From Batkoa obscura (Eukaryota > Entomophthoromycota > Entomophthoromycetes > Entomophthorales > Batkoaceae): DNA of 64,000 nucleotides. The stretch is taken from NCBI GenBank assembly GCA_030770535.1, contig JASVEC010000022.1, positions 682,001-746,000 of the forward strand, read 5' to 3'. The notes under the pieces are model-generated. The model was not told where the DNA came from. It made no database searches and was given only the letters and a program-made list of their open reading frames with translations. The stretch's first letter is position 1. The number at the start of each line of letters is the position of its first letter. This document shows, in pieces, positions 36,561 to 49,732 of this stretch. A program made the position numbers and the translations under genes.

Positions 36561-39500
36561 TCATCTTCTAACTTTAAATTCTTTATCATTCCTGTCTTCA
36601 TCTTCCTGACCTCTCTCCCTTTTAATTTTGTTTGAGAATAATTGGACATAATTAGGTAAAGAATCGGTAACTTTTCTATCTGATTGAACTTTTTTTATTT
36701 TAGTAATAAAACAGTGATGGCATAATTTATGACATTGATTAGATTGTTCAATAAATGGCGAAAAATCCATGGAACTTAATTGGTTTAATTCTTCTTTTTG
36801 AAATCCGTTTTTAATAATGTACCACCAACATATCGACTCTTGAATTTCACAATTTAAACATGAATAGTTATTAAATAAAGTTTTCTTATACAATGTTTGA
36901 ATTATTGAATCGTTGATTTTATTAACTTCATTATCCTTGTTCTTTTGTTCTACTCTTGGATTTTCAAACTTACTTTTCAATGTTTTTGCAAGATAGGTTC
37001 TCCCTTCAGAATCCAGTTGTTTTAAATGAATTAAATTGGAATCTAATAATTCTACCTTATGTTTTTTACATACAATAGTAGTTGAATAATCTTCGTTTTT
37101 ATTTTCGACTTTTTCAAACCCAACAAATAAATCTTCTTTTTTTGCACAATATGTATGATAACAATCTTTACAATGTTTGCATTGAATTATAATACCCAAT
37201 TTGCTATCACATATATTACATACTGAATTGTTATCTGTTTGTTTCACTAATTGGCTTAGACCAATAATTTTATTTTCATTATTTATGAACAACTCATCTA
37301 ATAATCCAAAGCAGCTTAAATGAATCCAATTACCCATAGAAGTTGCTTTTAAATCATATTTATCTTCTTTCTTTTGATAGCATATTTTGCATATCGGATA
37401 TTTTGAATAAATTTGTTCTTCTAAATTATTACAATAATCACATAACCATGGAATTGTACTATCTTTTATTTGAAGCTGATTACTGCTATAACAATAAGAA
37501 TGTACTTTTAACTGACATTGGTTACAGATTAATTTCATATCTTTATTATTTATATCTCCAAAACAAGCGTTACATTCTACAATTTCATGATCCATATTGT
37601 TATTATTAACTTCCGTTGATTGTTGTTGAATTATATCTTTAGAACTACTCTGAACCAAAGGATCATGAAAATTATTTTCATTTTGATTAATAACTTCATT
37701 TCGATGTTCTTGTTTTAAACTACTAAAATTTCTCAATAATACGGATTTCGTTTCTAAATCTTTAACTGATAATTCTCCTTGATCAACATTAATTTCTTCA
37801 CTTGTTTCTGATTTTAAAGCATCTTCCTTATTAAATTTATTATCTTCATTATTAAATTTATTATCTTCATTATTTCCTTTATTTTCTTCTACTTTTATAT
37901 TTTCAACTATTTTACTACTTCTTTTTGCTTTAGGTTTTGTATTACTTTTACTTCCTTTTTCGTTCTTAACTGATACAGATTGCGAACGAACTGACACTTG
38001 ATCTAAAGATTCAGGCGGTAGTGAATTTTCATTAGATCCTTTACTACCGCCCTTTTTATTTGTCTTAAGTTTGATTGAAGCTGATGTACCTTTAGGAGTT
38101 GAACTTGATTTTTGAGTTAATGATTTATTCAATTTCTTTGCACCTTTTTTCTCTATAAAAAAATAAAAAATATCAACACCCAACTCATAATAAATTCAAA
38201 AACCTACTTACTATTCCCTAATCGATCATTATTTTGAGGAGGTACACCATAACGATATAAGTATTGAGCACAATTGGTACAAAAATATGATAATTCTTTA
38301 TTTTGTTTCGAAACATATTTAGGTACCTTTTCCCATTTACTTTGATCCGTTATTTCACAATTAGGACATATTTTTATAGTCGCTGTTACTTTACGTCGCT
38401 GACGGCCATCTTCTTCAATTTCTTCTTCATCACTCGTATCTCCATCTGGGATATACTCTAAATCATCTGGAAAAATTAAATTCATTAATTTTTTCCTTCG
38501 GGGTTTAAATTTAGTTCCTAATCTTGCTCTTTCTCTTTCTACATCCGCTTTCCAAATATAAAAGCGTTCTAATGCTCCTTTATCTGTCATTGATGGAAAC
38601 TAAATAAATCATAATTTACAAATTTAATTTTACATAATTAATAATAAATTAAGACTTACTTCAGCAGCAATTTTATCAAAATCTGGATGATATTTTAATA
38701 AAGCATTTTCAAATTGTTTTTCAGGTGCCAAATGAGCCTGATAATTATAATCTAGTGGAGATAATAATTTTAATTCTTTAATAACTTTTTCCTCATTAAA
38801 ATTAGTTTTATAAATTAAATAATATAATTTATCATTAAATTGATTAGAATGAGTGGGTATTGGCCAATTCATTGATTTGACTTTTTTAACTATTCTTTTT
38901 GTTAGTAATCGTTTCCTTAATGTGTTTGCAGTAAATAATATCGTTTGGTTTTTGCTGATGGGAAATAATTCTTTATCTAATTCTATTATTTATATTTATA
39001 TTAGTAAATATAGTAACAGTTCATACATGAATTATTACCTTCATCAAACTTAGGATCATCTAGTTTTTTTAACTCTTCTTCTTCTAGTTTTCCTTTTTCT
39101 TTAACTTGTTCATTAGTTAAAAAATAACGATATTCTTTATCCTCTTCTTTTTTGGTTTCATAATCATTATATCCTTTTTTGGGTATTGTTCTATCTGGTC
39201 CTTGATATTCTGGTATTTCAATTTGATGTGCTTTACCTACTGGTACTGGTGATGTATAATAAATATTACGACTTAGTTCTATAATTTTATAATATAAAAC
39301 AAATCAATATTTATTGATTAAAATGTCATAAAAATTTACCTGATCCATCCTCAATAGTAGTGTATTTACCATAGTAACGAATAGGCTGTAAATCCGTACA
39401 TCTAAGTTCAACTTGAGTAAATATTTCATTTGGATCTATAGAAAATTTCCATAAAAATTAACAATTAACTCTTATAAAAATTAGCTACTTACCAGCTAAA

Positions 39501-40337
39501 GCGCCTTGAAGTTCGGAGCCTTTACCTTTAGGGGAAGGGGGTAGTTCGGCTTGTTTTAATTTAGGTATAGTTTGACTAGGATCATTAAAATCGACGTTTG
39601 CTTTAGCTAAACAAGTGGAACATTGGAATAAAAAGCCTTTTGAAAATTTTCTAGTAACTTTAGGAACTGCACATTCTGGATGAAACGCTTTATCACAAAA
39701 CATACAACGTAAAGAGGTATTACTATGTAAAATAAATAAATTGATATCAATATTATTATATAAATTTAGCTAACCTTGGTGCCCATTTTTGACAGTTATC
39801 GCAGCTTCTTATAGCTTCTTGTAATTTTTTAACTTCACTTTTTTCAGCAAATATAAAAGTAAACATTTGTTTTAATTTCTCTAGAATATTTTCGGGTAAA
39901 TTAGTGATCATCTCAGTAGGTAAAACCTCCAACAAAATGGATCTAAACCTTTCATAAAATTGGGAAAAATAAAAATGATTTTCCAACTGTCTATAACTAT
40001 TAATATCGCTAATATAACTGACATGAGTGACCACACATTTACCAATGATATGCGAGATATGTATGACTTCGGTTGAATAGGTCATAAATAATAAATTAGG
40101 GTCATCTTTTGAGTTCCATTCACATCCCGTGTTAAATTTTCGATAAAAATGACATACTTCGAGATTAACATCTTTTTTACTTTTGGAGGGAAAGATATGT
40201 GTGATTCGAACTACTTGATAGAATTCACCTGGTTTAATAGCGGCTAAATATACACAGTCATTTACCTTGACGACGGAGCCATCTTTTAATGTAATTGATG
40301 GGGGGACTACTAATTCACTGTTGGCAAGAGTACTCAT
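36561..40337 (-). CDS. snt2: Snt2-like BAH/PHD chromatin regulator
   Basis: Snt2-type proteins read histone tails and join deacetylase or Lid2/Ecm5-type complexes. Seven exons: 40337-39775, 39722-39493, 39435-39340, 39278-39039, 38982-38660, 38599-38212 and 38152-36561 (3432 nt, 1143 aa). In order: BAH domain (~15-150); first PHD finger (CDNCQKW...RCMFCDKAFHPEC...CSTC, ~175-225); an ELM2-like stretch (VGKAHQIEIPEYQGP); a SANT-like region ending ENALLKYHPDFDKIAAE (~420-484); a GATA-like finger C562/C565...C591/C594; a long Ser/Lys/Glu-rich linker; a second PHD (from C804/C807) and an extended PHD (CKICYQKKEDKYDLKATSMG...) to ~980. All exon phases close exactly. Confidence 0.92.
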
Positions 40338-40683
40338 CTTTTGACGAAGGAAATTATGAGTAATATACTAAAGATTAAAAAATTAGAAATTAAAAAATTG
40401 ATTTTGTAAGTTTTATTGTTATGTATTTTTTTGGTTCTTAAAAATGAATGGTTTTTAGCTTATGCAAATTTAAACTATTAATTTAAATATTTATAAAAAA
40501 TTTAGAATGAGTAATTAAGAATATGAAGTTTATTAGACCTTATATATAATTTAAAATAATCCATTTTATTCACAGTATATTTCATAAGGTATATTATCTT
40601 AATATCTAAATATTTCTATTGCTACTAATTATTTTTATTAGCCAACCCAATTTAATATCAAAGTTAGACTTATGTAATCCACC

Positions 40684-40789
40684 ATATGGGGATGTTTTTT
40701 TTGACTTCATTACTTTTTCATCTTTTAAGCGCTATTTGAGTAGAAAAGTTGTTAGTAAAATTCTTAAACACAAAAATACATCCCCATAT
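40684..40789 (+). mobile_element. M1 MITE copy, well preserved
   Basis: Near-perfect ends ATATGGGGATGT and ACATCCCCATAT, internal AAGCGCTATTTGAGTAG. A good reference copy for the family. Confidence 0.85.
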
Positions 40790-40969
40790 AACTAATATAA
40801 ATCACTTTTATTCTATTTGTTATTTATTGAATAATATATTATTATTACCTACAGACAAATGCCTATCGTCCATATATCTTAGTTTGATTTATAAGGCCAT
40901 TACTTGTTTTATATTTAATGGACAAATTTTGTTTACAATATTATATGAAATAGTGATTAATTATAAATA

Positions 40970-41070
40970 TACAGGGATGTATTTTTGTATAAGAATTTTA
41001 CCAACAAATTTCCCACTCAAATAGCGCTTAAAAAATGGAAAAAATAATGAAGTCAAAAAACACTCCCATA
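40970..41070 (-). mobile_element. M1 MITE copy
   Basis: TACAGGGATGTATTTTT left, CTCAAATAGCGCTTAAAA core, ACACTCCCATA right. It lies ~180 bp from the inverted copy at 40684. Confidence 0.8.
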
Positions 41071-41129
41071 CGTACTAAGAAATAATCAAAATAAAAAATG
41101 GTGGTAAAATACATTAGAATTTGTTAAAG

Positions 41130-41535
41130 AAATTGATTACCAGGGCTCAATTATTGAATTTGATAATATACAAGCCCTTTAGGAGAATAACTATGTCACT
41201 TTTGTTCAAGTTGATGTGGATACGATCAATGGTTTAGGACACATATAATCAACATTAGAAGCAAACAACAACCCAAATTAATTGTAATCTAAATAATTTT
41301 TGAAATTCTTGAAAGAGCTCGATGCATAAGTGTCTAATTAATAAACGAAGAAAAATTTAAAGAGCAAACGAAAGAGATTATAAAACTTTGACCTTACATC
41401 CACTTCTATTATCTGTTAGACAACTTTGGACAAGTTTTGACTCATTTCTACATACTGTTCTCCACTTTACATGTATGAACTCTAGAGTAGGGCATAAAGG
41501 CTTTTTAGCAGAAGGTATCCTGTGTGGACTTTGTA
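41130..41535 (+). pseudogene. possible degraded coding relic
   Basis: Two plus-strand runs look protein-like but are separated by stops: near 41133-41215 (EIDYQGSIIEFDN...NYVTFVQVDVD) and 41408-41539 (QLWTSFDSFLHTV...SRVGHKGFLAEGILCGLC). The second vaguely resembles a transposase tail, but I cannot assign a family. It may be an old DNA-transposon or gene fragment. Confidence 0.25.
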
Positions 41536-42552
41536 GATAGTCTGAAATTAAGTAAGTGTTAAATTACATCTTTTTTACATAAAAGCTTAATCTATAAAGG
41601 TAGTATCTTTGAGATATTTAAAAACTAATTAGTCAAATCAACTGCTTAATTCTATTTTTTATTTTTACTTTTATGTATTATAATATAAGTAATATTCAAT
41701 AAACAATAATTATTATAACTATATGGTAGATTTAACGTCTGTTTGAAAATGAATTCACAAAAAATTATTTATTATGTATAATATCAGATTCATTAACCTT
41801 ATTTTAAACTCATCTGATTGTTAAGTTGACATATAACACCAAACCATTTCATAAATAAATAGTCATATAACACAAGTGTTATTATAATGGATTGAAAATA
41901 TTTATTCTCATCAGTCAATCGATTAGCAAACAAAAGTATAATATTTTATCAAAAGCTGTTTCATAGTGTTTATTAAATTAAATTATTAGGTTTGAAATAA
42001 TCAAAAAAGGGATGTCATTGGCAGTAACAGGAGTAGTTGAACCAAATGAATCTCCAGTAACAGAAGCGTTTTAATGTTAGTTTTAATGTTGCTTTTAATA
42101 CAATAAAATCTTGTAATATATAAATTTTATTTAAAATTTTTAAAATATAATAGTTGGATATCAATGGCCTGTAGTCACTATTTTACTATTTTACTATATG
42201 TATTTATGTTTTTCCCATTATTAACATTTTCATTAGTATTTAAGTATATATACAAAATTATGAGATATTCAATATCTTGCCATTATTATTGTGGTTATTA
42301 TTGCCACTATTGTTATTTATTTGTAGATATTATGATAATATATATTTTCCTATCTATTCTAATATACAAAATTCGAAAATTAATTAAACCTATAAATTAG
42401 AGCAATCAAGCTTAAAGCTTAAACTTGATTAGTCAAAACTGGGAACATAAAAGTTTGGCGTAAATTAGGCTGTATTGTAAAAGGATTAAGAAACTGCTTG
42501 ATTTAAGGTCTCTTCTACGCGTTCACTTTAGAACTCCTAACCTCCATTTAAT

Positions 42553-43573
42553 ATGAAGGTAATTTTACCATAGTCAATAAAGAAATTAAAACAGAGATAA
42601 CGATATCAAAATGGATGCATCCATCAAATTATCAGCTATAAAATAGACCTTTAAAACTTTAATTTTAATATAAATATTGGTCAATAAACGAATTATCGAA
42701 ATTACACAACAATAAATTTATAAACAAGATGTCTGAAACTTTTTATTACAGTTGAACATTGCCAACCCAGCCACTGGCTGCCAAAAACTTATTGATATTG
42801 ATGATGAGCGTAAAGTGTAAGTATTTTGTTTTTCTATTTTACTATATAAACTATGAAACATTCTCCTAATCTGAGTGCTAAAAGATATATATAGTCGTGT
42901 CTTCTATGAAAAACGTATGTCTGCTGAAGTTGCTGGTGACACCATTGGAGATGAATTCAAAGGTTACGTTTTCCGTATCACCGGTGGTAACGATAAACAA
43001 GGTTTCCCAATGAAACAAGGTATCCTTGTTCCAGGTCGTGTACGTCTCCTTTTATCTAAAGGACACTCTTGCTACCGCCCACGTCGTACTGGTGAACGTA
43101 AACGTAAGTCAGTACGTGGTTGCATTGTAGGTTCCGATTTATCTGTCATTTCCCTTGTTATTGTTAAACAAGGTGAATCTGATATTCCCGGACTTACCGA
43201 TACCATTCAACCAAAACGTCTTGGTCCAAAACGTGCCAACAACATTCGTAAACTTTTCAATCTTACTAAAGAAGATGATGTACGTAAATTTGTTGTCCGT
43301 CGTGAAATTCAACCAAAAGATGAATCCAAAAAACCATACACCAAGGCTCCAAAGATCCAACGTTTAGTAACTCCAATCCGTATCCAACGTAAGAAAGCTC
43401 TCATCAAAAAGAAGAATGAACGTATTGCTAAGTCTAAGGAAGAAGCTGCTGACTATGCTAAACTTCTTGCTCAACGTACCAAAGAGTATCGTGAAAAGAA
43501 AGAAGAACTCAAGAAACGTAGAGCTTCCTCCAGAGGTTCTAAGGTTTCTAAGGTCTCTGAAGTTAAGGCCTAA
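42553..43573 (+). CDS. RPS6: 40S ribosomal protein eS6
   Basis: Small-subunit ribosomal protein and classical target of S6 kinase/TORC1 signalling. Three exons: 42553-42558, 42752-42816 and 42895-43573 (750 nt, 249 aa). Exon 1 holds only the codons for Met-Lys; the 193-nt intron then leads to [22 protein letters not shown], giving the universal [11 protein letters not shown] start. [22 protein letters not shown] and [19 protein letters not shown] are diagnostic. The C-terminus keeps the RRASS phosphorylation motif, then [14 protein letters not shown]. Codon use is C-ending and more GC-rich than neighbours, as expected for a highly expressed gene. A pyrimidine-rich stretch lies just before the start. 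Confidence 0.96.
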
Positions 43574-44585
43574 ATTAGGACAAAATAAATAAGTTAATTG
43601 AAAAGATAGAGGTAAATTTAATATCGCTAAAACCTGACTGTTTCGAGATTGTTTTTGTTTTCTTTATTTTTTTCTAACTAATTTAGATTATTTTATTTTA
43701 TTAACTTTTTAGATAATAATGAGGGCAATAAAAATAATATTGTGGATAAAAATGGTATTTTATAAGCTTGTCAAATAAGAGCAAAGGAATTAAGAAATAA
43801 TTAAGGAAAAAGACATATAAATAGTATCAAATGTAAAGAAAGTGTAGCGACAGCTTTAAAGAATTAGATATGGATTTGTCTACGATTAGCTATCAATATA
43901 TCGACATGGCTTATAGAAATGCATTATTTTAAAATACCAGATATAACAGACTATATGCTTTTAAGTTGATAGAGTATTTCATAATCAGGCAAAAAGATTG
44001 AATTATAGTTACATATAGAAAGATTCGTTGTTAAATAAGTTAGTAGTTTAAGTTATTTTCTAACCATAAATTCTTTGATTTATAATAATAATTGGATTTA
44101 AAATATATATTTGTAAAGTTCATTAATTTGTTGGTTTGTTATTATGTGTTTACTTTGGTGCTTACTCAATTAGTTCATGAAAATTACTAAAGTTTGATTT
44201 TAGTAGATCATAATAAATAAAAAATATAAAAATATAAAAAATATCATTTCATTTTTAAATTTGTTATTCGACTATGTTCAAAGATAGTATATTAAATTAT
44301 TATACCTTTTATTTGATTTTATTCTAACATATAGCGGTTTTATTTAAATATTAATATTAGTCCTTAATGCTTACATTAAATAATATATGGTATCAATTAA
44401 TTATAATATGAATTGATAGAATATGGTCTATACTGAGATTTAATATTAACTGAAATTATAGTAAGCTGAATATTAAATTAATGACTGTAGATTGGTTCTA
44501 ATTGGACAGCTAATAAAACCATTGTTGAATAGCAAAATGATGAGTAATGTTTTAAAGCATTGTTTTTTTATAAACGTAGTTTTCA
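43574..44585. other. gene-free stretch
   Basis: About 1 kb of AT-rich DNA between RPS6 and BUD32, both on the plus strand. No feature beyond the presumed RPS6 3' end and BUD32 promoter. Confidence 0.45.
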
Positions 44586-45565
44586 ATGGAACTAATAAGC
44601 CAAGGAGCAGAAGCTGTAAGGACTTGTAACAGTATTAATAAAATTTTGAAAAGTGTGGAATCAATCATAACCAAAAGATTTATTAATATGAAAGATTTGC
44701 AAAAAGGGATTAAAATTTATTTTGTTTAGAGAGTATATAAAATCGATTACTTGGGAGTACCAGCAATTTTAAAGCAAAGATTCAAAAAAACTTATCGACT
44801 TCCAGAGTTAGATGCTAAAATAACTAAAAGTCGAGTACTCCAGGTAAAAAATTTAAGTTAAAGTTATTTTTTAATTAGTTAAAGGAAGCTCGGTCAATGT
44901 ATCGCTGTCAAAAAGCAAACATAGCAACGCCAACTATTTACGATGTATGTCCAGAGGACAGTACATTAACGATGGAATTAATATCTGGATTGAGCATTAA
45001 AGAATTAATCTATCGTTATGGAAAAAAGCCAGAGGCAGCTAATTTTTTAAAAAGTAGATAATTCATATTTTATTTGATATTTTTAATCCTCGACTTTCTA
45101 AGGTGTAATGACCAAGATTGGCAAAGTTTTGTTTTCAATGCATGAAATTAATATTATACATGGGGATCTCACTACTTCAAATATTATGTTAAACGTTAAC
45201 TCAATAGACGCTGATATTGACAAAGAGAGTTATAAAGTTGTTTTGATTGATTTTGGATTAAGTTATATTGACTCTCATACGGAAGACAAAGCAGTAGATC
45301 TATATGTTTTAGAACGTGCATTCCTTTCTACTCACCCAGAATCTACCCATCTAGTAATCTATATTTAATACTTTAAATTAGTTATTTATGTTTTATAGTT
45401 TGAAGATGTATTATCATCTTATATGGGAGATGAAAAGAATGGTAATAAAATTACTAAACCAATTTTAAATAGATTAGAAGATGGTAAATATTTTATTTAT
45501 TTTTTTACATGTAACTTATTTCTTCAGTTCGTTTACGTGGGAGGAAACGCTCGATGATAGGTTAA
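44586..45565 (+). CDS. bud32: Bud32/PRPK atypical kinase of the KEOPS complex
   Basis: KEOPS makes the t6A modification at tRNA position 37; Bud32 is its small ATPase/kinase subunit. Six exons: 44586-44615, 44730-44843, 44885-45053, 45103-45353, 45399-45483 and 45528-45565 (687 nt, 228 aa). It begins [19 protein letters not shown], with ATP-site Lys25 ([13 protein letters not shown]). The catalytic loop is [11 protein letters not shown] with D126; the metal-binding motif is DFG with D154; [18 protein letters not shown] follows. It ends with the family signature [12 protein letters not shown]. Length is normal for the family (no C-lobe extension). The exon 3 acceptor at 44884 gives the expected QEAR; one 6 nt earlier is also in frame. 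Confidence 0.95.
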
Positions 45566-45911
45566 ATGCATTTAGTTTATGATAAATTTGGGTATACTTT
45601 GATTTTAGAATTCTCTAAATAGAATACATCTTACGTTAATATTTTACTAATATAAACAAACCTAAAGGATGTGCTAAACTTCATATTTTGGTATTTATGT
45701 TTTATTCTCATTATATGTAATAGGTCATTATATAGATTTAAATTTTAATATTAAAGTCATTTTCGACATTTTTATATAAATTAGTACTTTTATATTAATA
45801 ACATAACTAGAATTAAATCAATATTTTAAAACTAAAAAATAAACATTTAATATTGTTAGTAACTATTATTAATATCTAATATACGTAAGAATATACTGAT
45901 AAATGGATTTA
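45566..45911. other. convergent intergenic region
   Basis: 346 bp between the 3' ends of BUD32 (+) and the transporter (-), AT-rich. No feature. Confidence 0.5.
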
Positions 45912-47147
45912 TCATCCAAATACAGAAAAAATGAAGACACCTAAAACTACTATGAATGCAGATCCAAATTTGGCAGGAGATAGACATTGATGAGGGTCAT
46001 GTCCACAATATAAAAATGCAGAACAAACTAAAACACCAACTGTACGTAACGCTTGAATAATACCTGTTGATACCGCACCTGAGCTACTAATTAAAATATA
46101 GTATGATGAATTATGTGCTAGAGCAGAAAGGGTGAGGAGAATAAACCCACCGATTCCTTGAGAAAGAGAAACTGAAGCTTGTTCTTGCTCAAGGATGGTG
46201 CCTGTCTGAGAATAAGCGGCAGAAAATAACACAGAAAGTTTCGAGTATCTACTTGGTAAACTATAAAACAAATGAAAGAATACACAAACTATAATTCCAT
46301 AAATGCCAGTCCATTGGCAGACGAGTATTGGAGGTGGAGGGTTAGGTTTACTTAACAATTTTTCAGTGTAAACATAGCATCCAGCATATAAAAATATACC
46401 GGACGTAGTCAATAATATACCGATCATATTTGAATCTACTTCAAATTGGATAGTTGATGTTATATGGCTTACAAAAGTATTAAAAGTTAAACCAACAAAT
46501 ATAGCAAGGATACCCCACCACTGCAAAAAATTCAAAGTTCTATTTAAAACAAATCGAGATAATAAAGCAATAAATGGGATAAGTAATGCTGAAATAACTT
46601 GGTATAAACCAGATCCTATTCTAAACATACCTGCCGTTACTAGCCCATTACCGATTACATCCACTAAACTTAAAAAAATAAGTTGATTTCGGTGTGGTGT
46701 CATATCACTATTAACATCTATTTTTGGCCCAATAGGAATGAAAGCTACTAGAGCCATACCAAGATATGATGCAGTGACAGTTATTAAACTCGATTCATCT
46801 AAAATTTATAATTAATGCAAAATTAAATTGACATAAAATATAAAATCATTGAATATTAAATTTTGAATTATATCCGTACTATATGAATTACCTGCTACTC
46901 CATTATAGAACATGGTCTGGGCTACTAATGTACTAAATACCCCAGTGATTAAAAATAGAAATCTTAAAAATAGTAGATAGTTGGAATTTAGAGTTTCTGT
47001 TTCTTTATTAGGGATTGGTTCATTTGGATAGATGTTAGGGTGTTCTTTGGTGACTTGAGCTTGAATATTCTCTTCAAAAAAGGAATCTAAATGCTCTTCA
47101 TCAAACACTGGTACTAATACTCTTTCTTTTAATGCTATGCCTTCCAT
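45912..47147 (-). CDS. drug/metabolite transporter superfamily protein (nucleotide-sugar-transporter-like)
   Basis: Two exons, 47147-46892 and 46798-45912, with a 93-nt intron (1143 nt, 380 aa). A cytosolic acidic N-terminus (~1-55) precedes about ten membrane segments, the DMT layout: FLRFLFLITGVFSTLVAQTMF, then SLITVTASYLGMALVAFIPIG, GLVTAGMFRIGSGLYQVISALLIPFIALLSR, WWGILAIFVGLTFNTFV, GILLTTSGIFLYAGCYVYTEKLL, and so on to FIVVLGVFIFSVFG. The second half of the first repeat (SGLYQVISALLIPFIALLSRFVLNR) is typical of SLC35F-like and solute carrier EamA proteins. The substrate cannot be told. A Golgi or vacuolar site is possible by family. Confidence 0.75.
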
Positions 47148-47499
47148 AATAAAAACCCTTTAGTCTATCCTAATTTGCTTTTTAGAATTATTACTATAGC
47201 TTCAATGATTGGTTATTCTTATTTTAAAGTTAGTTTTAAAATTATGTTTTTACAGTCACACCTAATAGTAGCTTTTAAACTTTAAAATAGTAAATAATAA
47301 ATTTAACTAATAGTTTTTTCGAAGCTTCGAAGATGCTATAGGAGTAAGGATATTAGCTTTATGTACCAAAGGATGTCCTTTTCATATTATTTTTTAGTAG
47401 AGAAAGTCATATAGTAATATTTATTATATAAATGTTCCATTAGTTTTTGCTCATATTAGAACACGTTTAGAACAAAAAATAAATTATCTTCTTTCAAAA

Positions 47500-47603
47500 T
47501 ATGGGGATATATCTTTTTGTCCAAGAATTTTACTAACAATCTTTCTGCTCAAATAGCGCTTAAAAGATGGAAAAATAATGAAACTAAAAAAACAGCCACA
47601 TAT
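47500..47603 (-). mobile_element. M1 MITE copy
   Basis: TATGGGGATATATCTTTTTG left, CTCAAATAGCGCTTAAAAGA core, AACAGCCACATATA right. Confidence 0.75.
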
Positions 47604-48060
47604 ATTAGTTTTTATAATTAGCTGTTATATTTAAAAGCCACATGTGATAGGGTTGTAACTTTTAATAATTTTTTGATTCTACATCCAGTAGGATAGTATG
47701 GTTTATTTAAGGAAGTTTTTTTCAAAGGACTTGAATATTGGTATACAAAATACCTGAAGAAAGGCTGAAAATTTTTAGAAGATATGAAAACACTTTAACA
47801 AACAAGTCAGAATTTACACTACTTTGATGAAAGATGAAGATAGTAATTCTTTGGTGGGCGTTAAATTGTTCTATGGCATTACCACTGGGTTGCCTCTCCT
47901 CTAGCTTTTATTAATGTATATTTTTTAACATATCTTAATAGCATGAGAAGCTTTACAGCTATAGTAAAAAATAATTCCACAATAAGAAGTAGCAATATAA
48001 TTTTTAATACTTATGGTAGATTTTATTTAAAATCAAGGATAGCTTAAGTTCTTTAATATA

Positions 48061-48165
48061 TACGGGGATAGTTTTTTTGGTTTCATTACTTTTTCCACCT
48101 TTTAAGTGCTATTTGAGCGGAAACATTGTTAGCAAAATTTTTAAACAAGAAAATACATTACCATA
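48061..48165 (+). mobile_element. M1 MITE copy
   Basis: TACGGGGATAGTTTTTTTGG left, GCTATTTGAGCGGAAA core, ACATTACCATA right. Confidence 0.75.
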
Positions 48166-48225
48166 TTTTATTTCTATTAAGAACAAAACCAATAAGAGGT
48201 TTTTAGGTATCTTTTAATTGTCAAT

Positions 48226-48331
48226 ATATGGGGATGTTTTTTAGTTTCATCACTTTTTCCACTTTTTAAGCGATATTTGAGTGGAGAAATTGTTAGTAAA
48301 ATTTCAAATATAGAAATATACCTCCTATATA
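48226..48331 (+). mobile_element. M1 MITE copy
   Basis: TATGGGGATGTTTTTTAG left, GATATTTGAGTGG core, ATACCTCCTATA right. It is in the same orientation only ~60 bp after the previous copy. Confidence 0.75.
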
Positions 48332-49639
48332 TTGTATTGCTAGTTCTATTAACTCAAGAGCTTTAAGTATTAGTATTTAAAATATTAATTTTGTTTAAAT
48401 GTATAGCTTTAAGAATGTCATATATAAGATGTAAATGTTATCAATCCAAATAACAGAACATTATCTAAAAAACTAAAATACGAAAATAAATATAACATCG
48501 AAAATTTCTACTTTGCATTCTATAAAAATGTAAAGTTAATGTAGATATAGAATTATTAGGCAAACTTTACCTTTTTACGCCTTAATGGTAATAGAATGTA
48601 ATATAAGGTTATCGATAGTTTAAGGCTCTTTACATAGATAGCTGAGCTAGGAGGAACAATTAATAACAATAGTGACCAAAATTCATATATACGATTAAAA
48701 TTACTTTATCAATTTTTGTTGGGCAATTTGTTAAATTTTCTTATTTATCTGTTTTTAAATTTTATGAGAAAGCTATATAGTTATCATAAAACATAAATGG
48801 CGTTGAGTTATATGTAAATTGATTTTGAAATGTTAGTCCGTTATTTATTAAGCTACTTTATTGATATTATATATGTCTAAAAATAGTTTCATTAGGTCAA
48901 ATTTAGTAAACACTATCAGGCATTGGATTATAGTTCAGATTTATGATTATAAATTATACAATTTATCAATAGCGTCCCCTTTTAATGTCATTTTGAACAT
49001 TGGTCATGTCACTTTTTTTAAATAAATAGATAAGTAAGAGAGCTGACCTGTTTAATGCTTAAGAAATAGACTGGTCCTGTAAAATAAGTAATAAAATACA
49101 TAGATTATTTACACAGGAGCATTTGCTTTCAAATTTTGCAGCTATTGATAGATTAGGCTAAAAGCTACAGCAAGATACTAATACTTGCACTAAATAAACT
49201 TAAAGCAATTAAAAAAAAGTCAATTTAAGGCAATAGCTTTATCTTTAATTGGACTCAAGTATAAACACTTAATGTCTTTATAGTTTGCTCACTTACTGGT
49301 TTTTCTAAGCCTTTGGTTTGATAATTTAGTTGATTGCTTATAAACTTGAGAAAAATCAAATGATGTATCAATACAATTCATTTTATAAAATAATCTGTAT
49401 AATATATTGCTATTAAAAATAAATTAAAATTAAACCAATGATCAAAAAATATTTTAAAAACAACTCTAAATAAAAATAAATCCAAAAATATAAATAATTA
49501 TTCTATTGCATTGAATGATTGATAATTCTCATTTAAATTTATATAATTTATAGATAAAGAATTTGTAATAAAACTAAATGAGGATAGATAAGGTTTCATC
49601 TAATATAGAGCAAACAAAATAGACCGAAAAAATCAAAAG

Positions 49640-49648
49640 TATATAAAG
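49640..49648 (+). promoter_or_regulatory. TATA box of DOPA-dioxygenase-like gene 1
   Basis: TATATAAAG, 93 bp before the ATG. The same box in the same context (AAAAGTATATAAAGAAGA) precedes all five gene copies. Confidence 0.6.
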
Positions 49649-49732
49649 AAGACAAGACATAATCAAAATATCATAAAACAATCCCAAACAAACATCTTAT
49701 CTATTAGCATCTATTTGCAAATTATATTCAAT

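Larger units (their letters stand above)
40338..42552. other. gene-free stretch with two M1 MITEs and a possible relic
   Basis: About 2.2 kb between divergently transcribed SNT2 and RPS6. It contains M1 copies at 40684 and 40970 in opposite orientation. Short open runs at 41130-41230 and 41405-41535 look like degraded coding DNA. A 78-codon hydrophobic frame at 42164-42400 is not convincing. Confidence 0.4.
47148..49639. other. gene-free stretch with three M1 MITEs
   Basis: 2.5 kb between the transporter gene and the first DOPA-dioxygenase-like gene. It contains M1 copies at 47500, 48061 and 48226. Nothing else is supported. Confidence 0.5.

Noticed and set aside
42164-42400. 78-codon hydrophobic frame between SNT2 and RPS6
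   Set aside because: Low-complexity Tyr/Ile/Phe composition typical of AT-rich noise; no motif.
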